From NCBI RefSeq assembly GCF_015711645.1, contig NZ_JABTEX010000002.1, positions 434,001 through 498,000 of the forward strand: a stretch of 64,000 nucleotides of DNA. The letters run 5' to 3'. The translations under genes and the position numbers were made by a program. This document shows positions 8,670 to 17,035 of this stretch, one piece after another; positions within the stretch are counted from its first letter, which is position 1, and every line of letters begins with the position of its first letter. Source of the stretch: Planomonospora sp. ID82291 (GTDB lineage Bacteria > Actinomycetota > Actinomycetes > Streptosporangiales > Streptosporangiaceae). The notes beneath the pieces were generated by a model that worked only from the letters and a program-made list of their open reading frames with translations, did not search any database and had not been told where the DNA came from.

Positions 8670-10736
8670 TCAGAGGGGAAGGAACGGGCTGGCCCGCCCG
8701 GAGTGGGAGACGTAGAGCAGCTCCCGCGCCCGGGTGCAGGCCACGTACAGCAGGCCCCGTTCGCGCTGGAGGTCGTGCGCCCGGGCCGAGAGGTCCTCCC
8801 CGGCCGGGGTGAGCGAGTCGGGGGCGGGCACCACCCCGTCGGCGACGCCGATCACGGCCACCCGCCGGAACTCCCGCCCCTTCATGCCGTGCAGCGTGCT
8901 CACCCGTACCCCCGAATCGCCCAGGGCGGCCCTGGCCTCCCGGACGAGCCCGGCGGTCCTGGCGGCCACGGCGATCTCCGCCGGAGGCACGCCGTCCTCC
9001 CGGATCCACCGCCAGACGTGTGCGACCAGGCCGTTCAGCTCGTCCTCCGGTGAGTCGTAGGCGCGGACCACGGGATGCGGGCCGTGTCGGGTGGCGCGGA
9101 AACCGTACAGCTCCTGCACTCCGGCCACCAGCCCGTCGGCCGGTCCGCCCCCGCGCAGCCGTACCCCCCAGGAGAGGATTTCCCCCGGAAGGCGGTAGGA
9201 CACCTGAAGCCGCTGCTGGACCGCGTCGATCCCGAGCGAGGCGAGCGAGACCCGGGTGTCGAGGACGCGCTGGTGCGGGTCGCCCACGATGAACAGGTCG
9301 TCCGGCGCGTGCGGCACCGCGGCGCGCAGCAGCCGCCACTGCACCGGGTGCAGGTCCTGCGCCTCGTCCACCACGATGTGCCGGTACGGCTCCCGCCGGG
9401 GCGCGGCCTCCTCCAGCAGGTCCCCGGTGGTCTGGCCGAGCAGGAGCGACGCCTCGGCCGCGAGCTGGAGCAGGGTGCGCTTGCCGCGCTCGGCCAGCCG
9501 CCCGGTGACGTGCTCGACCGCCGCCCACACGGCGGTCCGCTCCTCGGCGGGGAGCGCGACGCCGCGGCCCGGCCGGGGGGCGGACAGGTACTCCTCCAGG
9601 GTGCGCAGGTTCTGCGCCAGGATCACCTGCTCCCACTCGCGCAGCAGGAACGCCGGGCTGCGTCCGCCGGCCGCCTCCCGCCAGAGCGCGCCCAGCTCCT
9701 CCGAGCCGACCAGGACGGGCGGGTGCCCCTCGGCGCCGGAGACGATGCGGTGGGCCAGCCGGTCCACGTTGCCGACCTCGACGCGCTTGCGGACCGCCCC
9801 GTCCTCGATCAGCAGGTCGAGCCGGGAGGAGAGCTCGGCGCTCAGCCCCTGGGAGAAGGCGACCAGCAGGACCGGGCCCGCGCCGCGCGCGGCCAGGAAG
9901 GCGGCCCGGTGCAGGGCGAGGAGGGTCTTGCCGGTGCCCGCGCCGCCGGTGACCAGGACCGGCCGGTCGTAGGACTCCCGGTAGGCGAGCCGGTGCTGGG
10001 CGGGGTGCAGGAACACGCACCAGCCGGGTGCGTCGAGCACGTGGTTCAGCTCGCGCGGGTCCGCGGCGAAGACGGCGCGGTCCGGGCTGCGCACGAGCGC
10101 GGCGGCGAGGTCGTCGGGGTCGATCGGGGCGGGATCGGGAGCGGGGTCGACCGCGCGGCAGGCGTCCAGTTCCCGCCAGGCCGCGGCGACGGACGCCCCC
10201 CGGGCGAGCGCGGCCAGCGGGGCGTACTGCGTCGGCGGCAGCAGCGGCTCCAGCGCCTCCAGCCGCAGCTCGTCGGTGATCGACCGGACCAGGGGCAGGA
10301 AGCGGTGGTCGACGCCCAGCTCGATCAGGTCGGTGTCGCAGGTGTCGGCGAACAGCCGGGCCGGGGACGAGGCCGCCGACCGGCGGACCGCCGCCTCCGC
10401 CCGCTCCAGGGCCTCGGCGTCCCACACCTCGACGACGCCGAGCACGGGGTTGACCCCGAAGCGGTACCGCTGCGCGTAGGCCCACGCCTCGGCGTCCGGC
10501 AGGATCGTCAGCAGCCAGTAGACGTCCCGCTGCCGGACCACCACCCCGCGGTGCCGCTCGGCGAGGCGGAGCGTCGCCACGCGATCGTCCCGGGCGCCCC
10601 TGACCCGCTCCGGATGGGGCGCGCCGGCGGCGTTCTGCAGGAACCTGCGCACGGAGACCAGTGCGTCCCGGCGCGCCGGCTGGGGCAGTGCGCCGAGCTC
10701 CGCGGGGAACTCCGGGGCGATCGCGAGTCGGGGCAT
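8670..10736 (-). CDS. UvrD/Rep-like superfamily 1 helicase with N-terminal RelE/ParE-like region
   Basis: The 688-residue protein has Walker A GGAGTGKT (264-271), Walker B VVDEAQDL (455-462), a GDPHQR segment (485-490, motif III region), the SYRLP box (513-517, motif IV), STLHGMKGREF (motif V) and the final YVACTRARELLYVS (motif VI). These are complete UvrD-type ATPase motifs, but the helicase core is compact and lacks long 1B/2B insertions. Residues 1-105 carry a pattern (VATLRLAERHRGVVVRQRDV, then YWLLTILP) that recalls the RelE/ParE toxin fold fused to some SF1 helicases. It starts at ATG 10736, three bases after the upstream paralogue's TAG, implying translational coupling. A nucleic-acid surveillance or defence role is an inference from architecture. 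Confidence 0.85.
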   Translation of the reverse strand: MPRLAIAPEFPAELGALPQPARRDALVSVRRFLQNAAGAPHPERVRGARDDRVATLRLAERHRGVVVRQRDVYWLLTILPDAEAWAYAQRYRFGVNPVLGVVEVWDAEALERAEAAVRRSAASSPARLFADTCDTDLIELGVDHRFLPLVRSITDELRLEALEPLLPPTQYAPLAALARGASVAAAWRELDACRAVDPAPDPAPIDPDDLAAALVRSPDRAVFAADPRELNHVLDAPGWCVFLHPAQHRLAYRESYDRPVLVTGGAGTGKTLLALHRAAFLAARGAGPVLLVAFSQGLSAELSSRLDLLIEDGAVRKRVEVGNVDRLAHRIVSGAEGHPPVLVGSEELGALWREAAGGRSPAFLLREWEQVILAQNLRTLEEYLSAPRPGRGVALPAEERTAVWAAVEHVTGRLAERGKRTLLQLAAEASLLLGQTTGDLLEEAAPRREPYRHIVVDEAQDLHPVQWRLLRAAVPHAPDDLFIVGDPHQRVLDTRVSLASLGIDAVQQRLQVSYRLPGEILSWGVRLRGGGPADGLVAGVQELYGFRATRHGPHPVVRAYDSPEDELNGLVAHVWRWIREDGVPPAEIAVAARTAGLVREARAALGDSGVRVSTLHGMKGREFRRVAVIGVADGVVPAPDSLTPAGEDLSARAHDLQRERGLLYVACTRARELLYVSHSGRASPFLPL

Positions 10737-10739
10737 CGG

Positions 10740-13022
10740 CTACGCCAGCAGGGACTGCAGGTCGCGGTCGCCGCGCTCGCCCAGGCGGGCCAGGAGGTCG
10801 GCCTGGCTCACCGGTCCCGTCATCCCGATCCGGGTGGCGATGACCCGGGCGGCCTGCTCGGCCGTGCCGCTCGGCGCGGTGTAGCCCACCAGCCGCAGGG
10901 CCCGGGCGATCGGCTCGGTCCCGGGGACCGCGGCGGGCAGGTGCCTGGCGCGCAGGACCCCCTCCTCCGACAGCGTCAGGAACAGGTGGCCGCCCTCCTT
11001 GGCGCCCACGTCGTGCAGGAGGAGCACGAGCGACTCCAGGGCCGGCCGGTCGCGCCAGCGCAGCGTCATCTCCCCCACCATGCTGGTGACCGTACGGCCG
11101 TCGCCGGGCGCCAGGCCCAGATAGGCGGCGAACCCGCTGGGCAGCGGGCACTCGGCGCCCGCGAGGTGGTCGGCGGTGATGTCGACCCGCAGCCACCAGC
11201 GGCCGTCCGGCTGGCGGAAGCAGCGCCGGGTGAGCGACACGTCCTTGAGCGGCCGGGCGACGGCGTCGGGCGGGAACGAGGCCTCGAAGAAGCCGGCGCC
11301 GGGGGAGCCCGCGTCCTCGGGCGGGGCCGGCGGTCCCGCGTCGCCGGCCGGTTCCCGGGCGGGCGCCGGAGCGGGGCGCGGGGAGGGCTCCGGGTCCGCG
11401 GCCGGGCGGGGTTCCGGGGCGGGGCGGGGTTCCGGGGCGGGCGGGGCCTGCCGCGGGGACGCGCCGTTGGCGCGGCGGGCCGACTCGCCGGCGCCGAGGA
11501 TGCGCAGCTGCGGCACGTTCTCCAGCCACTCCTTGGCGACCTCGGGGTGGATGCCGAGGGTGGAGACCAGTTCCAGGGCCCGGCCGACGGTCGGCGGGCG
11601 TTCGGCGCCGCTGATCAGGTCGCGGGTCCGGTGGCGCAGGTCGGCGATGTCGCCGTCCACCAGCCAGTCGCCGACCAGGTAGTAGTCGGGCAGGGTGGCC
11701 AGCACGAACTGCCAGGCGGGCACGTCGAGGGAGTGCAGCTCCCAGGCGTGCCAGTCGGCCGCGTCGATCAGCCGGTCGACGGGCGCGGCCTTGCCGAGGG
11801 TCTTCCTGAGCGCGGTCAGGTGGTCGCGGTACGGCGCCGCCTCATCGGAGGCGAGCCAGCGCCGCAGCCGCGCGCGCAGCTCGGCCTCGGCGTCCCGGAC
11901 CACCTCGGGCTGGACCGCGAAGAGCTTGGACAGCGACTCCACCGCCGCGGGGTCGTCGGTGAAGACCCTGTTCTGCGCGACGGCCCAGCTCAGGTCCTCC
12001 AGGTCGAGGAAGACCGCGTCGAGCAGGGCGTGCAGGTCCGACACGCGCCGCGGCGCGGCCGTCCCGGAGGCCCCGTCCTCCGCCCGGTCCGCCTCCTGGG
12101 CGTCGTCGTCCTGGGCGTCGTCGTCCTGCGCGTCGTTCCCCGCGTCCTCCGCCGCGTCGTCCGCCCGGTCCGCGGGCGCCGGGACGGCGGCCCGCTCCTT
12201 CGGGACGTCGCCGGCCCCGGAGAGCGAGGGCCCGTGCTCGGGCTCCGCTTCGGGCGCGGCCTCCGGCTCCGGCCCGGCCGCGTGCCCGGGGAAGGGCAGG
12301 GGCTCGAAGACGCTGAGCCTCGGGGGGCGGCCGGACCCGTGCACGGGTCCGGGGGCGCTCTCGGATGCGGGCGCGGCCTCGGGTTCGGGCGCGAGCACCG
12401 GTTCGGGCGCGGCCTCCGGTTCGGGCGCGAGCACCGGCTCGGGCACGGCCTCCGGCTCGGGCGCGCGTACGGGTTCGGGCGTGTGCGCGGGCTCGGGCTG
12501 AGGGGCGGCCTCGGGCTCGGGCCGGGGCGCGGGTTCGGGCGTGTGCGCGGGAGTGCGCCCGGACCGGGGGGCGGTCTCGCGCACCGGTTCCGGAGCGGCG
12601 CCCCGGGAGCCGCCGGGCACCGGGGAGAGCCGGGCGAAGACCGCGCCGAAGAGCGTGCGCAGCAGCGGGCGGGGCTGGACGAAGGGCTGGTCCCGCAGGT
12701 CGTGGCCGGTGAAGGAGAGCAGCCCCGCCCAGGAGCCGGCCCGGTCGAGGGCGATGGCCGTGCAGGGCTCGTCGGCCTCGTCGGGGTCCAGGACGTACAG
12801 GGCGGGCAGGACGTCGCCCACCGACGCGGCGGGCCAGTGCTCCAGGGCGATCTCCGTGACGATCTCCGCGAGCCGCTCGGGCCCCAGCACGACGAGCACC
12901 GCGGGCAGGGGCAGGCTCCGCCACCAGGCGTCCGGCAGGTCGGGCTGGTCGCGCAGGAGCGGTATCGCGGCCGCGTCGCTCCAGCGCAACGGCGGCACGA
13001 GGTCACTCAGACAGACGTTCAT
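10740..13022 (-). CDS. Paralogue of the sigma-like helicase-operon protein, with long Pro/Glu/Ala linker
   Basis: This 760-residue protein is the first gene of the operon. ATG 13022 (MNVCLSDLVPPLRW) aligns exactly with the paralogue's start and is preferred over GTG 13028. Residues 1-135 and about 597-760 match the 615-residue protein (FAAYLGLAPG, FLTLSEEGVLRARHLPAAVP, LLARLGERGDRD). The sigma-region-4 part is blurred (a segment around AVAQNRVFTDDPAAVESLSK without the VTRERIRQIE signature). The winged helices are replaced by a second proline-rich linker. The first linker (about 140-330) consists of PEPEA-type repeats and an acidic DDDAQ triplet. A non-DNA-binding scaffold partner of the 615-residue protein is plausible but unproven. 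Confidence 0.75.
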   Translation of the reverse strand: MNVCLSDLVPPLRWSDAAAIPLLRDQPDLPDAWWRSLPLPAVLVVLGPERLAEIVTEIALEHWPAASVGDVLPALYVLDPDEADEPCTAIALDRAGSWAGLLSFTGHDLRDQPFVQPRPLLRTLFGAVFARLSPVPGGSRGAAPEPVRETAPRSGRTPAHTPEPAPRPEPEAAPQPEPAHTPEPVRAPEPEAVPEPVLAPEPEAAPEPVLAPEPEAAPASESAPGPVHGSGRPPRLSVFEPLPFPGHAAGPEPEAAPEAEPEHGPSLSGAGDVPKERAAVPAPADRADDAAEDAGNDAQDDDAQDDDAQEADRAEDGASGTAAPRRVSDLHALLDAVFLDLEDLSWAVAQNRVFTDDPAAVESLSKLFAVQPEVVRDAEAELRARLRRWLASDEAAPYRDHLTALRKTLGKAAPVDRLIDAADWHAWELHSLDVPAWQFVLATLPDYYLVGDWLVDGDIADLRHRTRDLISGAERPPTVGRALELVSTLGIHPEVAKEWLENVPQLRILGAGESARRANGASPRQAPPAPEPRPAPEPRPAADPEPSPRPAPAPAREPAGDAGPPAPPEDAGSPGAGFFEASFPPDAVARPLKDVSLTRRCFRQPDGRWWLRVDITADHLAGAECPLPSGFAAYLGLAPGDGRTVTSMVGEMTLRWRDRPALESLVLLLHDVGAKEGGHLFLTLSEEGVLRARHLPAAVPGTEPIARALRLVGYTAPSGTAEQAARVIATRIGMTGPVSQADLLARLGERGDRDLQSLLA
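12361..12545. repeat. In-frame degenerate repeats encoding a PEPEA-rich linker
   Basis: GGTTCGGGCG-type words recur every 18 to 54 bases and encode repeated EPEAAPEPVLAPEPEA blocks in the minus-strand protein. They expand a flexible acidic/proline linker. A 15-bp triplicate near 12108-12135 encodes three DDDAQ-like units further along the same linker. All differences keep the reading frame. Confidence 0.75.
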
Positions 13023-13143
13023 CCGCACCCTTCACCAGCACCTCTGATTTGCCCGAGTCACTCCTCGTCGCTGGAGAACGAGACTCATGGAACAGACCAT
13101 AGTCTGGCAAATCGCCTTAGCGCATCGGGTGGTATCGGCGGGC

Positions 13144-13920
13144 TCAGCGGCGGACGGCCGCGAACCGGAGCCGCACGTAGTCGGCCATCCACCCGGTCTC
13201 CCGCCGCAGCGCGGGCGCTGCCAGCTCGTTCACCCGCCGCAGCAGGGATTCGATCAGCTCCGCCGGGAGCGGGTGCAGCAGCGAACCGGCGAACATCCGG
13301 ACCCAGTCCGCCGCTCCGTTGGGGCACTCGTCAAGTGGAGTCGGCCGGTCGAAGTACTCGAGAATGCGGACGACGAAGCCGCCCTTCTCCAGCCGGCCGG
13401 CGTACTCGGCGGGGGTCGGGAAGTACCACGGGAGGTCCGGATCGGGCAGCCCGTGCTCCCGCCAGGCGGTGGAGACCGCCGCCGTCAGCGCGGCGCAGTT
13501 GCCCGCCCCGCCCATCTCGGCCACGAACCGGCCGCCCGGGGCCAGCGCCTCCCGGACACTGGAGATCACCGCGTCCGGCTCGCTGCCCATCCAGTGCAGG
13601 GCCGCGTTGGAGAAGACCGCGTCGTAGGGCTGGGCGACCACGAAGTCGCGGCCGTCGCCGACGATGAAGTCCAGCCCGGGGTACTGCGCCAGCGCTTTCT
13701 CGATCATGGCGGGGGAGCCGTCGAGTCCCAGGACGCAGGCGCCCCGGGAGGCGATCTCCGCCGTCAGCACGCCGGTGCCGCAGCCGAGGTCGACGATGCG
13801 CTCCCCGGGCCGGGGGTCCAGCAGGTCGACCAGGGGGGCGCCGTGCGCCGAGACGTATCCGAAGCCGCCGTCGTAGGTGCGAGCGTTCCATGTCATCAGG
13901 CTCGGCGTGTCGTATCGCAC
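13144..13920 (-). CDS. SAM-dependent class I methyltransferase
   Basis: This 258-residue methyltransferase resembles trans-aconitate methyltransferase/biotin-synthesis-type small-molecule methyltransferases. Motif I is VDLGCGTGVLTAEIA near residue 43, followed by the acidic GLDGSP loop (motif II) and FDAVFSNAALHWM-type motif (here YDAVFSNAALHWM). FVAEMGGAGNCAAL and the helical C-terminal part fit the trans-aconitate-methyltransferase-like subgroup. GTG 13920 is the longest start; ATG 13896 (MTWNARTYD) is an alternative that keeps the whole fold. It lies just upstream of the helicase operon's start region but is separated from it by 121 bp and need not be part of it. Confidence 0.85.
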   Translation of the reverse strand: MRYDTPSLMTWNARTYDGGFGYVSAHGAPLVDLLDPRPGERIVDLGCGTGVLTAEIASRGACVLGLDGSPAMIEKALAQYPGLDFIVGDGRDFVVAQPYDAVFSNAALHWMGSEPDAVISSVREALAPGGRFVAEMGGAGNCAALTAAVSTAWREHGLPDPDLPWYFPTPAEYAGRLEKGGFVVRILEYFDRPTPLDECPNGAADWVRMFAGSLLHPLPAELIESLLRRVNELAAPALRRETGWMADYVRLRFAAVRR

Positions 13921-14025
13921 GATGATCAGCTCACATTCCGAGGCCGTCCGGCCCCACGCCGGTACCCACCGGACACTTTAGAGCCTCGGACATCGTGCGA
14001 CGTAGCAGTCACGCCTGTCCCGCGG

Positions 14026-15120
14026 TCACCCGGCGTCGCGGTCCCACTCCCGCATGATCACGGCCTTCGCCGCGTCGGTCTCCGGAACGGTGAGGACCAC
14101 CGGCCGGGCCTTCGTCGCCGGGAGCCGGGCGGCGAGCTCGGCGTCCAGGGTGCCGGCCATCCGCATGGCCTCCATCCGGACGGGCCGGGCGTACCCCTTC
14201 AGGAACAGGTTCTGCCCCCGGTCGGAGAACAGGAACTCCTGCCAGAGCCGGGCCGCGGCCGGGTGGGGCGCGGTGGCGCTGACGGCCTGGACGTAGTAGG
14301 AGGCGATCACGGCGTCGCCGGGGATCGCCACCTTCCAGTCGGGCCCGCCCGCCTCCGGCCTCCCGGCGGCCCGCGCGGCGTTGAGGAAGTCCCAGTCCAG
14401 CACGACCGAGGGCGGCCGCCCGCCGGTCGCGAGGTTCCCGGCCGCCGCCAGGTCGTCGAAGAACCGCACGCCCCGCGCCGCGTCGGCCCGGCCGCCGCGC
14501 AGGGAGGCCGTCATCACGGCGCCGAAGGCGGCCGCGTTCCGCCGCGGGTCGCCGGGGAGCCACACGCCGTGGCCCGGCTTGAGGAGGTCGGCGTAGGAGG
14601 CCGGGGCCGCGACCCGGCGCGCGTCGTACCCGATGGACAGGTAGCCGCCGTAGGCCGCGTACCACGTGCCGGAGTGGTCCTTGAGGTGGTCGGGGAGGTC
14701 CTGCCAGCCGCGGACCTTGTACGGGGCCAGGGAGGCCGCCTCGGCGACCGCCACCTCCAGGCTCAGGTCGAACACGTCGGGCTTGAGGTGCCCGGCCGCC
14801 TCGATCGCCCGCCGGCCGCTCGCGCCGGGTTCGAGCTCGTGCACCTCGATGCCGTACTCGTCGGAGAAGGCGTCGATGACCTCGCCGTAGTTCACCCAGT
14901 CCCGGGAGAGCCCGACCACGTTGAGCGAGCCCTCCTTCCTGGCCGCCTCGACGAGGCGCTCCATGCTGGTGAAGCCCTCCTCCAGGGAGGCGGCCTGGAG
15001 CTTGACCGGGGGCAGCGGCGTGCCCTCGGTGGCCGGCGCACCGCCGCATCCGGTGATCGCGGCGGCGAGGATCACGGCGGTGGCGATGGCGAATCGGGTG
15101 CATGCAGTCACACCGCGCAT
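14026..15120 (-). CDS. Extracellular solute-binding lipoprotein (ABC-type, orphan)
   Basis: The 364-residue protein has a signal peptide with a lipobox (ILAAAITGCGG, Cys near residue 25), so it is expected to be a membrane-anchored lipoprotein. The mature part has features of periplasmic-binding-protein class 1/2 folds used for iron or polyamine uptake: RKEGSLNVVGLSRDW at the N-terminus, GTWYAAYGGYLSIGYDARRV, PASYADLLKPG, and the C-terminal LFSDRGQNLFLKGYARPVR. No permease or ATPase gene is adjacent, so the ligand and the transporter cannot be inferred. It starts at ATG 15120. Confidence 0.85.
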   Translation of the reverse strand: MRGVTACTRFAIATAVILAAAITGCGGAPATEGTPLPPVKLQAASLEEGFTSMERLVEAARKEGSLNVVGLSRDWVNYGEVIDAFSDEYGIEVHELEPGASGRRAIEAAGHLKPDVFDLSLEVAVAEAASLAPYKVRGWQDLPDHLKDHSGTWYAAYGGYLSIGYDARRVAAPASYADLLKPGHGVWLPGDPRRNAAAFGAVMTASLRGGRADAARGVRFFDDLAAAGNLATGGRPPSVVLDWDFLNAARAAGRPEAGGPDWKVAIPGDAVIASYYVQAVSATAPHPAAARLWQEFLFSDRGQNLFLKGYARPVRMEAMRMAGTLDAELAARLPATKARPVVLTVPETDAAKAVIMREWDRDAG

Positions 15121-15176
15121 ACTCTTGGCGGTGATCGGGGCGGGTCGAGGAGGCGCGGCCGTTCTTGGTGAACGGC

Positions 15177-15401
15177 TTACGCCCGGCCCGGGACGACTTT
15201 GGCCGCCACGAGCGTCCGCTCGTCGATCTCGACCAGGGAGCCGTCGCGCCTGCGCACGCCGAGCACGCCGTCCCGCCAGAATTCCAGCTCGCCGACGGCG
15301 TCCCGGAAACCCTCCGGGACCTTTCTCCGGGTCGTTACTCTTTTCCCCACGTCAGAGAGGGTTATCGTGATACTGAGGCGGGCGCCGAGGCCAGGGTTCA
15401 T
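15177..15401 (-). CDS. Small SH3-like domain protein (Rv0428c N-terminal type, stand-alone)
   Basis: This 74-residue protein reads VGKRVTTRRKVPEGFRDAVG followed by WRDGVLGVRRRDG and ERTLVAAKVVPG. The pattern resembles the small SH3-like barrel that precedes a GNAT domain in Rv0428c-type acetyltransferases. No acetyltransferase domain follows here: the frame stops at 15177 and the next 56 bases are noncoding. It may be a stand-alone domain or a truncated gene. In related actinobacteria this gene tends to stand next to fdxA, divergently, as here; that placement is recalled, not searched. Confidence 0.6.
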   Translation of the reverse strand: MNPGLGARLSITITLSDVGKRVTTRRKVPEGFRDAVGELEFWRDGVLGVRRRDGSLVEIDERTLVAAKVVPGRA

Positions 15402-15510
15402 CGCGTTTGCCCCCCTCCCGTTTCAGAGTCCCGGTGAGCACGGCAATACTAGGGCGTAGCAACCCGCGGTCGAAGTCGTGCCTAGGTGCGTAAAGAAGAA
15501 GGAGCCCGAG

Positions 15511-15837
15511 GTGACCTACGTCATCGCGCAGCCTTGCGTGGACGTGCTTGACAAGGCGTGCATCGAGGAGTGCCCCGTCGATTGCATCTACGAGGGCGAG
15601 CGCATGCTCTACATCCACCCCGACGAGTGTGTGGACTGCGGTGCGTGCGAGCCTGTCTGCCCCGTCGAGGCGATCTTCTACGAGGACGACCTTCCCGAGC
15701 AGTGGAAGGACTTCTACAAGGCCAACGTGGACTTCTTCGAGGACCTCGGCTCGCCCGGCGGCGCCTCCAAGGTCGGCAAGATCGAGAAGGACCACCCGAT
15801 CGTCGCGGCCCTGCCGCCGCAGGCCGAGGACCACTAG
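15511..15837 (+). CDS. fdxA: Seven-iron ferredoxin FdxA
   Basis: This 108-residue low-potential electron carrier holds a 3Fe-4S and a 4Fe-4S cluster. It shows [19 protein letters not shown] and [20 protein letters not shown], the paired cluster motifs of the 7Fe type, and the normal C-terminal extension ([20 protein letters not shown]). The true start is GTG 15511 (VTYVIAQPC), with AAGAAGGAG at 15496-15504 six bases upstream; the longer frame from 15478 has no support. It immediately precedes dapC, as in mycobacteria. The ORF end is separated from dapC by 107 bp. Confidence 0.95.
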   Translation: MTYVIAQPCVDVLDKACIEECPVDCIYEGERMLYIHPDECVDCGACEPVCPVEAIFYEDDLPEQWKDFYKANVDFFEDLGSPGGASKVGKIEKDHPIVAALPPQAEDH

Positions 15838-15944
15838 CCGGCCGCGGGCGGGGGCGGCGCGCGAAGCCGCGGCCCCCGCCGACCGGACCCACCGACGACC
15901 TTTCCCCCGCTCGCCCCGGGCCGGGGGCGCTAGCGGAGAGAACT

Positions 15945-17024
15945 GTGATCGGGCTGCCTGACTTCCCCTGGGACCGCCTCACGCCGTACAAGGAGCTGGC
16001 GCTGCAGCATCCCGGCGGGATCGTCGACCTGTCGGTGGGCACCCCCGTCGACCCGGTGCCCGACGTCGTACGGCGGGCGCTGGCGGACGCCTCCGACAGC
16101 CCCGGCTACCCGCTGACCTACGGCTCCGAGCGGCTGCGCGCCGCCGCGGCCGGGTGGCTGCGGCGGCGGCACGGCGTGGTCGTCGACGCCGCGGCCGTGC
16201 TGCCGCTGATCGGCTCCAAGGAGTTCGTGGCCTGGCTGCCGACGCTGCTCGGCGTCGGGCCCGGCGAGCGGGTGATCTTCCCCGAGCTGGCCTACCCCAC
16301 CTACGACGTGGGCGCCCGCCTGGCCGGCGCGGAGCCGTACGCCACGGACGGGCTGGTCGCGCTCGGGCCGGAGCGCGTGCCGCTGGTCTGGGTGAACTCC
16401 CCGTCCAACCCCACCGGCCGGGTCCTGCCCGCCGAGCACCTGCGCAAGGTCGTCTCCTGGGCGCGCGAGCACGGCGCGGTCGTCGCCTCCGACGAGTGCT
16501 ACATCGAGCTGGGCTGGGAGGAGGAGCCGATCTCGATCCTCCACCCCGACGTGTGCGGCGGCTCCCACGAGGGACTGCTCGCGGTGCACTCGCTGTCCAA
16601 GCGCTCCAACCTGGCGGGCTACCGCGCGGGCTTCGTCACCGGCGACCCCGCGCTGGTCAAGCGGCTGCTGGAGGTCCGCAAGCACGCGGGCATGATGGTC
16701 CCGGCGCCGGTCCAGGCGGCGATGGCCGCGGCGCTGGACGACGACGCGCACGCCGCCGAGCAGCGGACCCGCTACGCGGCCCGGCGGGCGGCGCTGCGCC
16801 CCGCGCTGGAGGCGGCGGGCTGGCGGATCGAGCACTCCGCCGCCGGGCTCTACCTGTGGGCGTCCGACGGCACCGGCTGCTGGGACCAGGTGCGCACCCT
16901 GGCCGAGAAGGGGATCCTCGTCGCACCCGGGGAGTTCTACGGCACGGCCGGTGGTGGACATGTCCGGATCGCCCTGACGGCGAGTGACGAACGGATCGGT
17001 GCGGCGGTGCTCCGCCTCCAGTAG
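15945..17024 (+). CDS. dapC: N-succinyldiaminopimelate aminotransferase DapC
   Basis: This PLP-dependent class I/II aminotransferase makes N-succinyl-LL-DAP for lysine and peptidoglycan synthesis. The 359-residue protein has the aspartate that pairs with the PLP ring (SDECYIELGWE), the NSPSNPTGRV motif, the PLP lysine in LSKRSNLAGYRAGF, and the substrate arginine near the C-terminus in GGGHVRIALT. The DapC subgroup is supported by FPWDRLTPYKELA at the N-terminus and by its position after fdxA and 1.7 kb before dapE. GTG 15945 with GGAGAG just upstream is the chosen start. Confidence 0.92.
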   Translation: MIGLPDFPWDRLTPYKELALQHPGGIVDLSVGTPVDPVPDVVRRALADASDSPGYPLTYGSERLRAAAAGWLRRRHGVVVDAAAVLPLIGSKEFVAWLPTLLGVGPGERVIFPELAYPTYDVGARLAGAEPYATDGLVALGPERVPLVWVNSPSNPTGRVLPAEHLRKVVSWAREHGAVVASDECYIELGWEEEPISILHPDVCGGSHEGLLAVHSLSKRSNLAGYRAGFVTGDPALVKRLLEVRKHAGMMVPAPVQAAMAAALDDDAHAAEQRTRYAARRAALRPALEAAGWRIEHSAAGLYLWASDGTGCWDQVRTLAEKGILVAPGEFYGTAGGGHVRIALTASDERIGAAVLRLQ

Positions 17025-17035
17025 GATCGCGCGGC

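Noticed and set aside
5019-13667. Very long plus-strand frames (1201 and 1530 codons) over the helicase operon
   Set aside because: They lie antisense to genes with complete helicase and helix-turn-helix motifs and encode Gly/Arg/Gln-rich nonsense.
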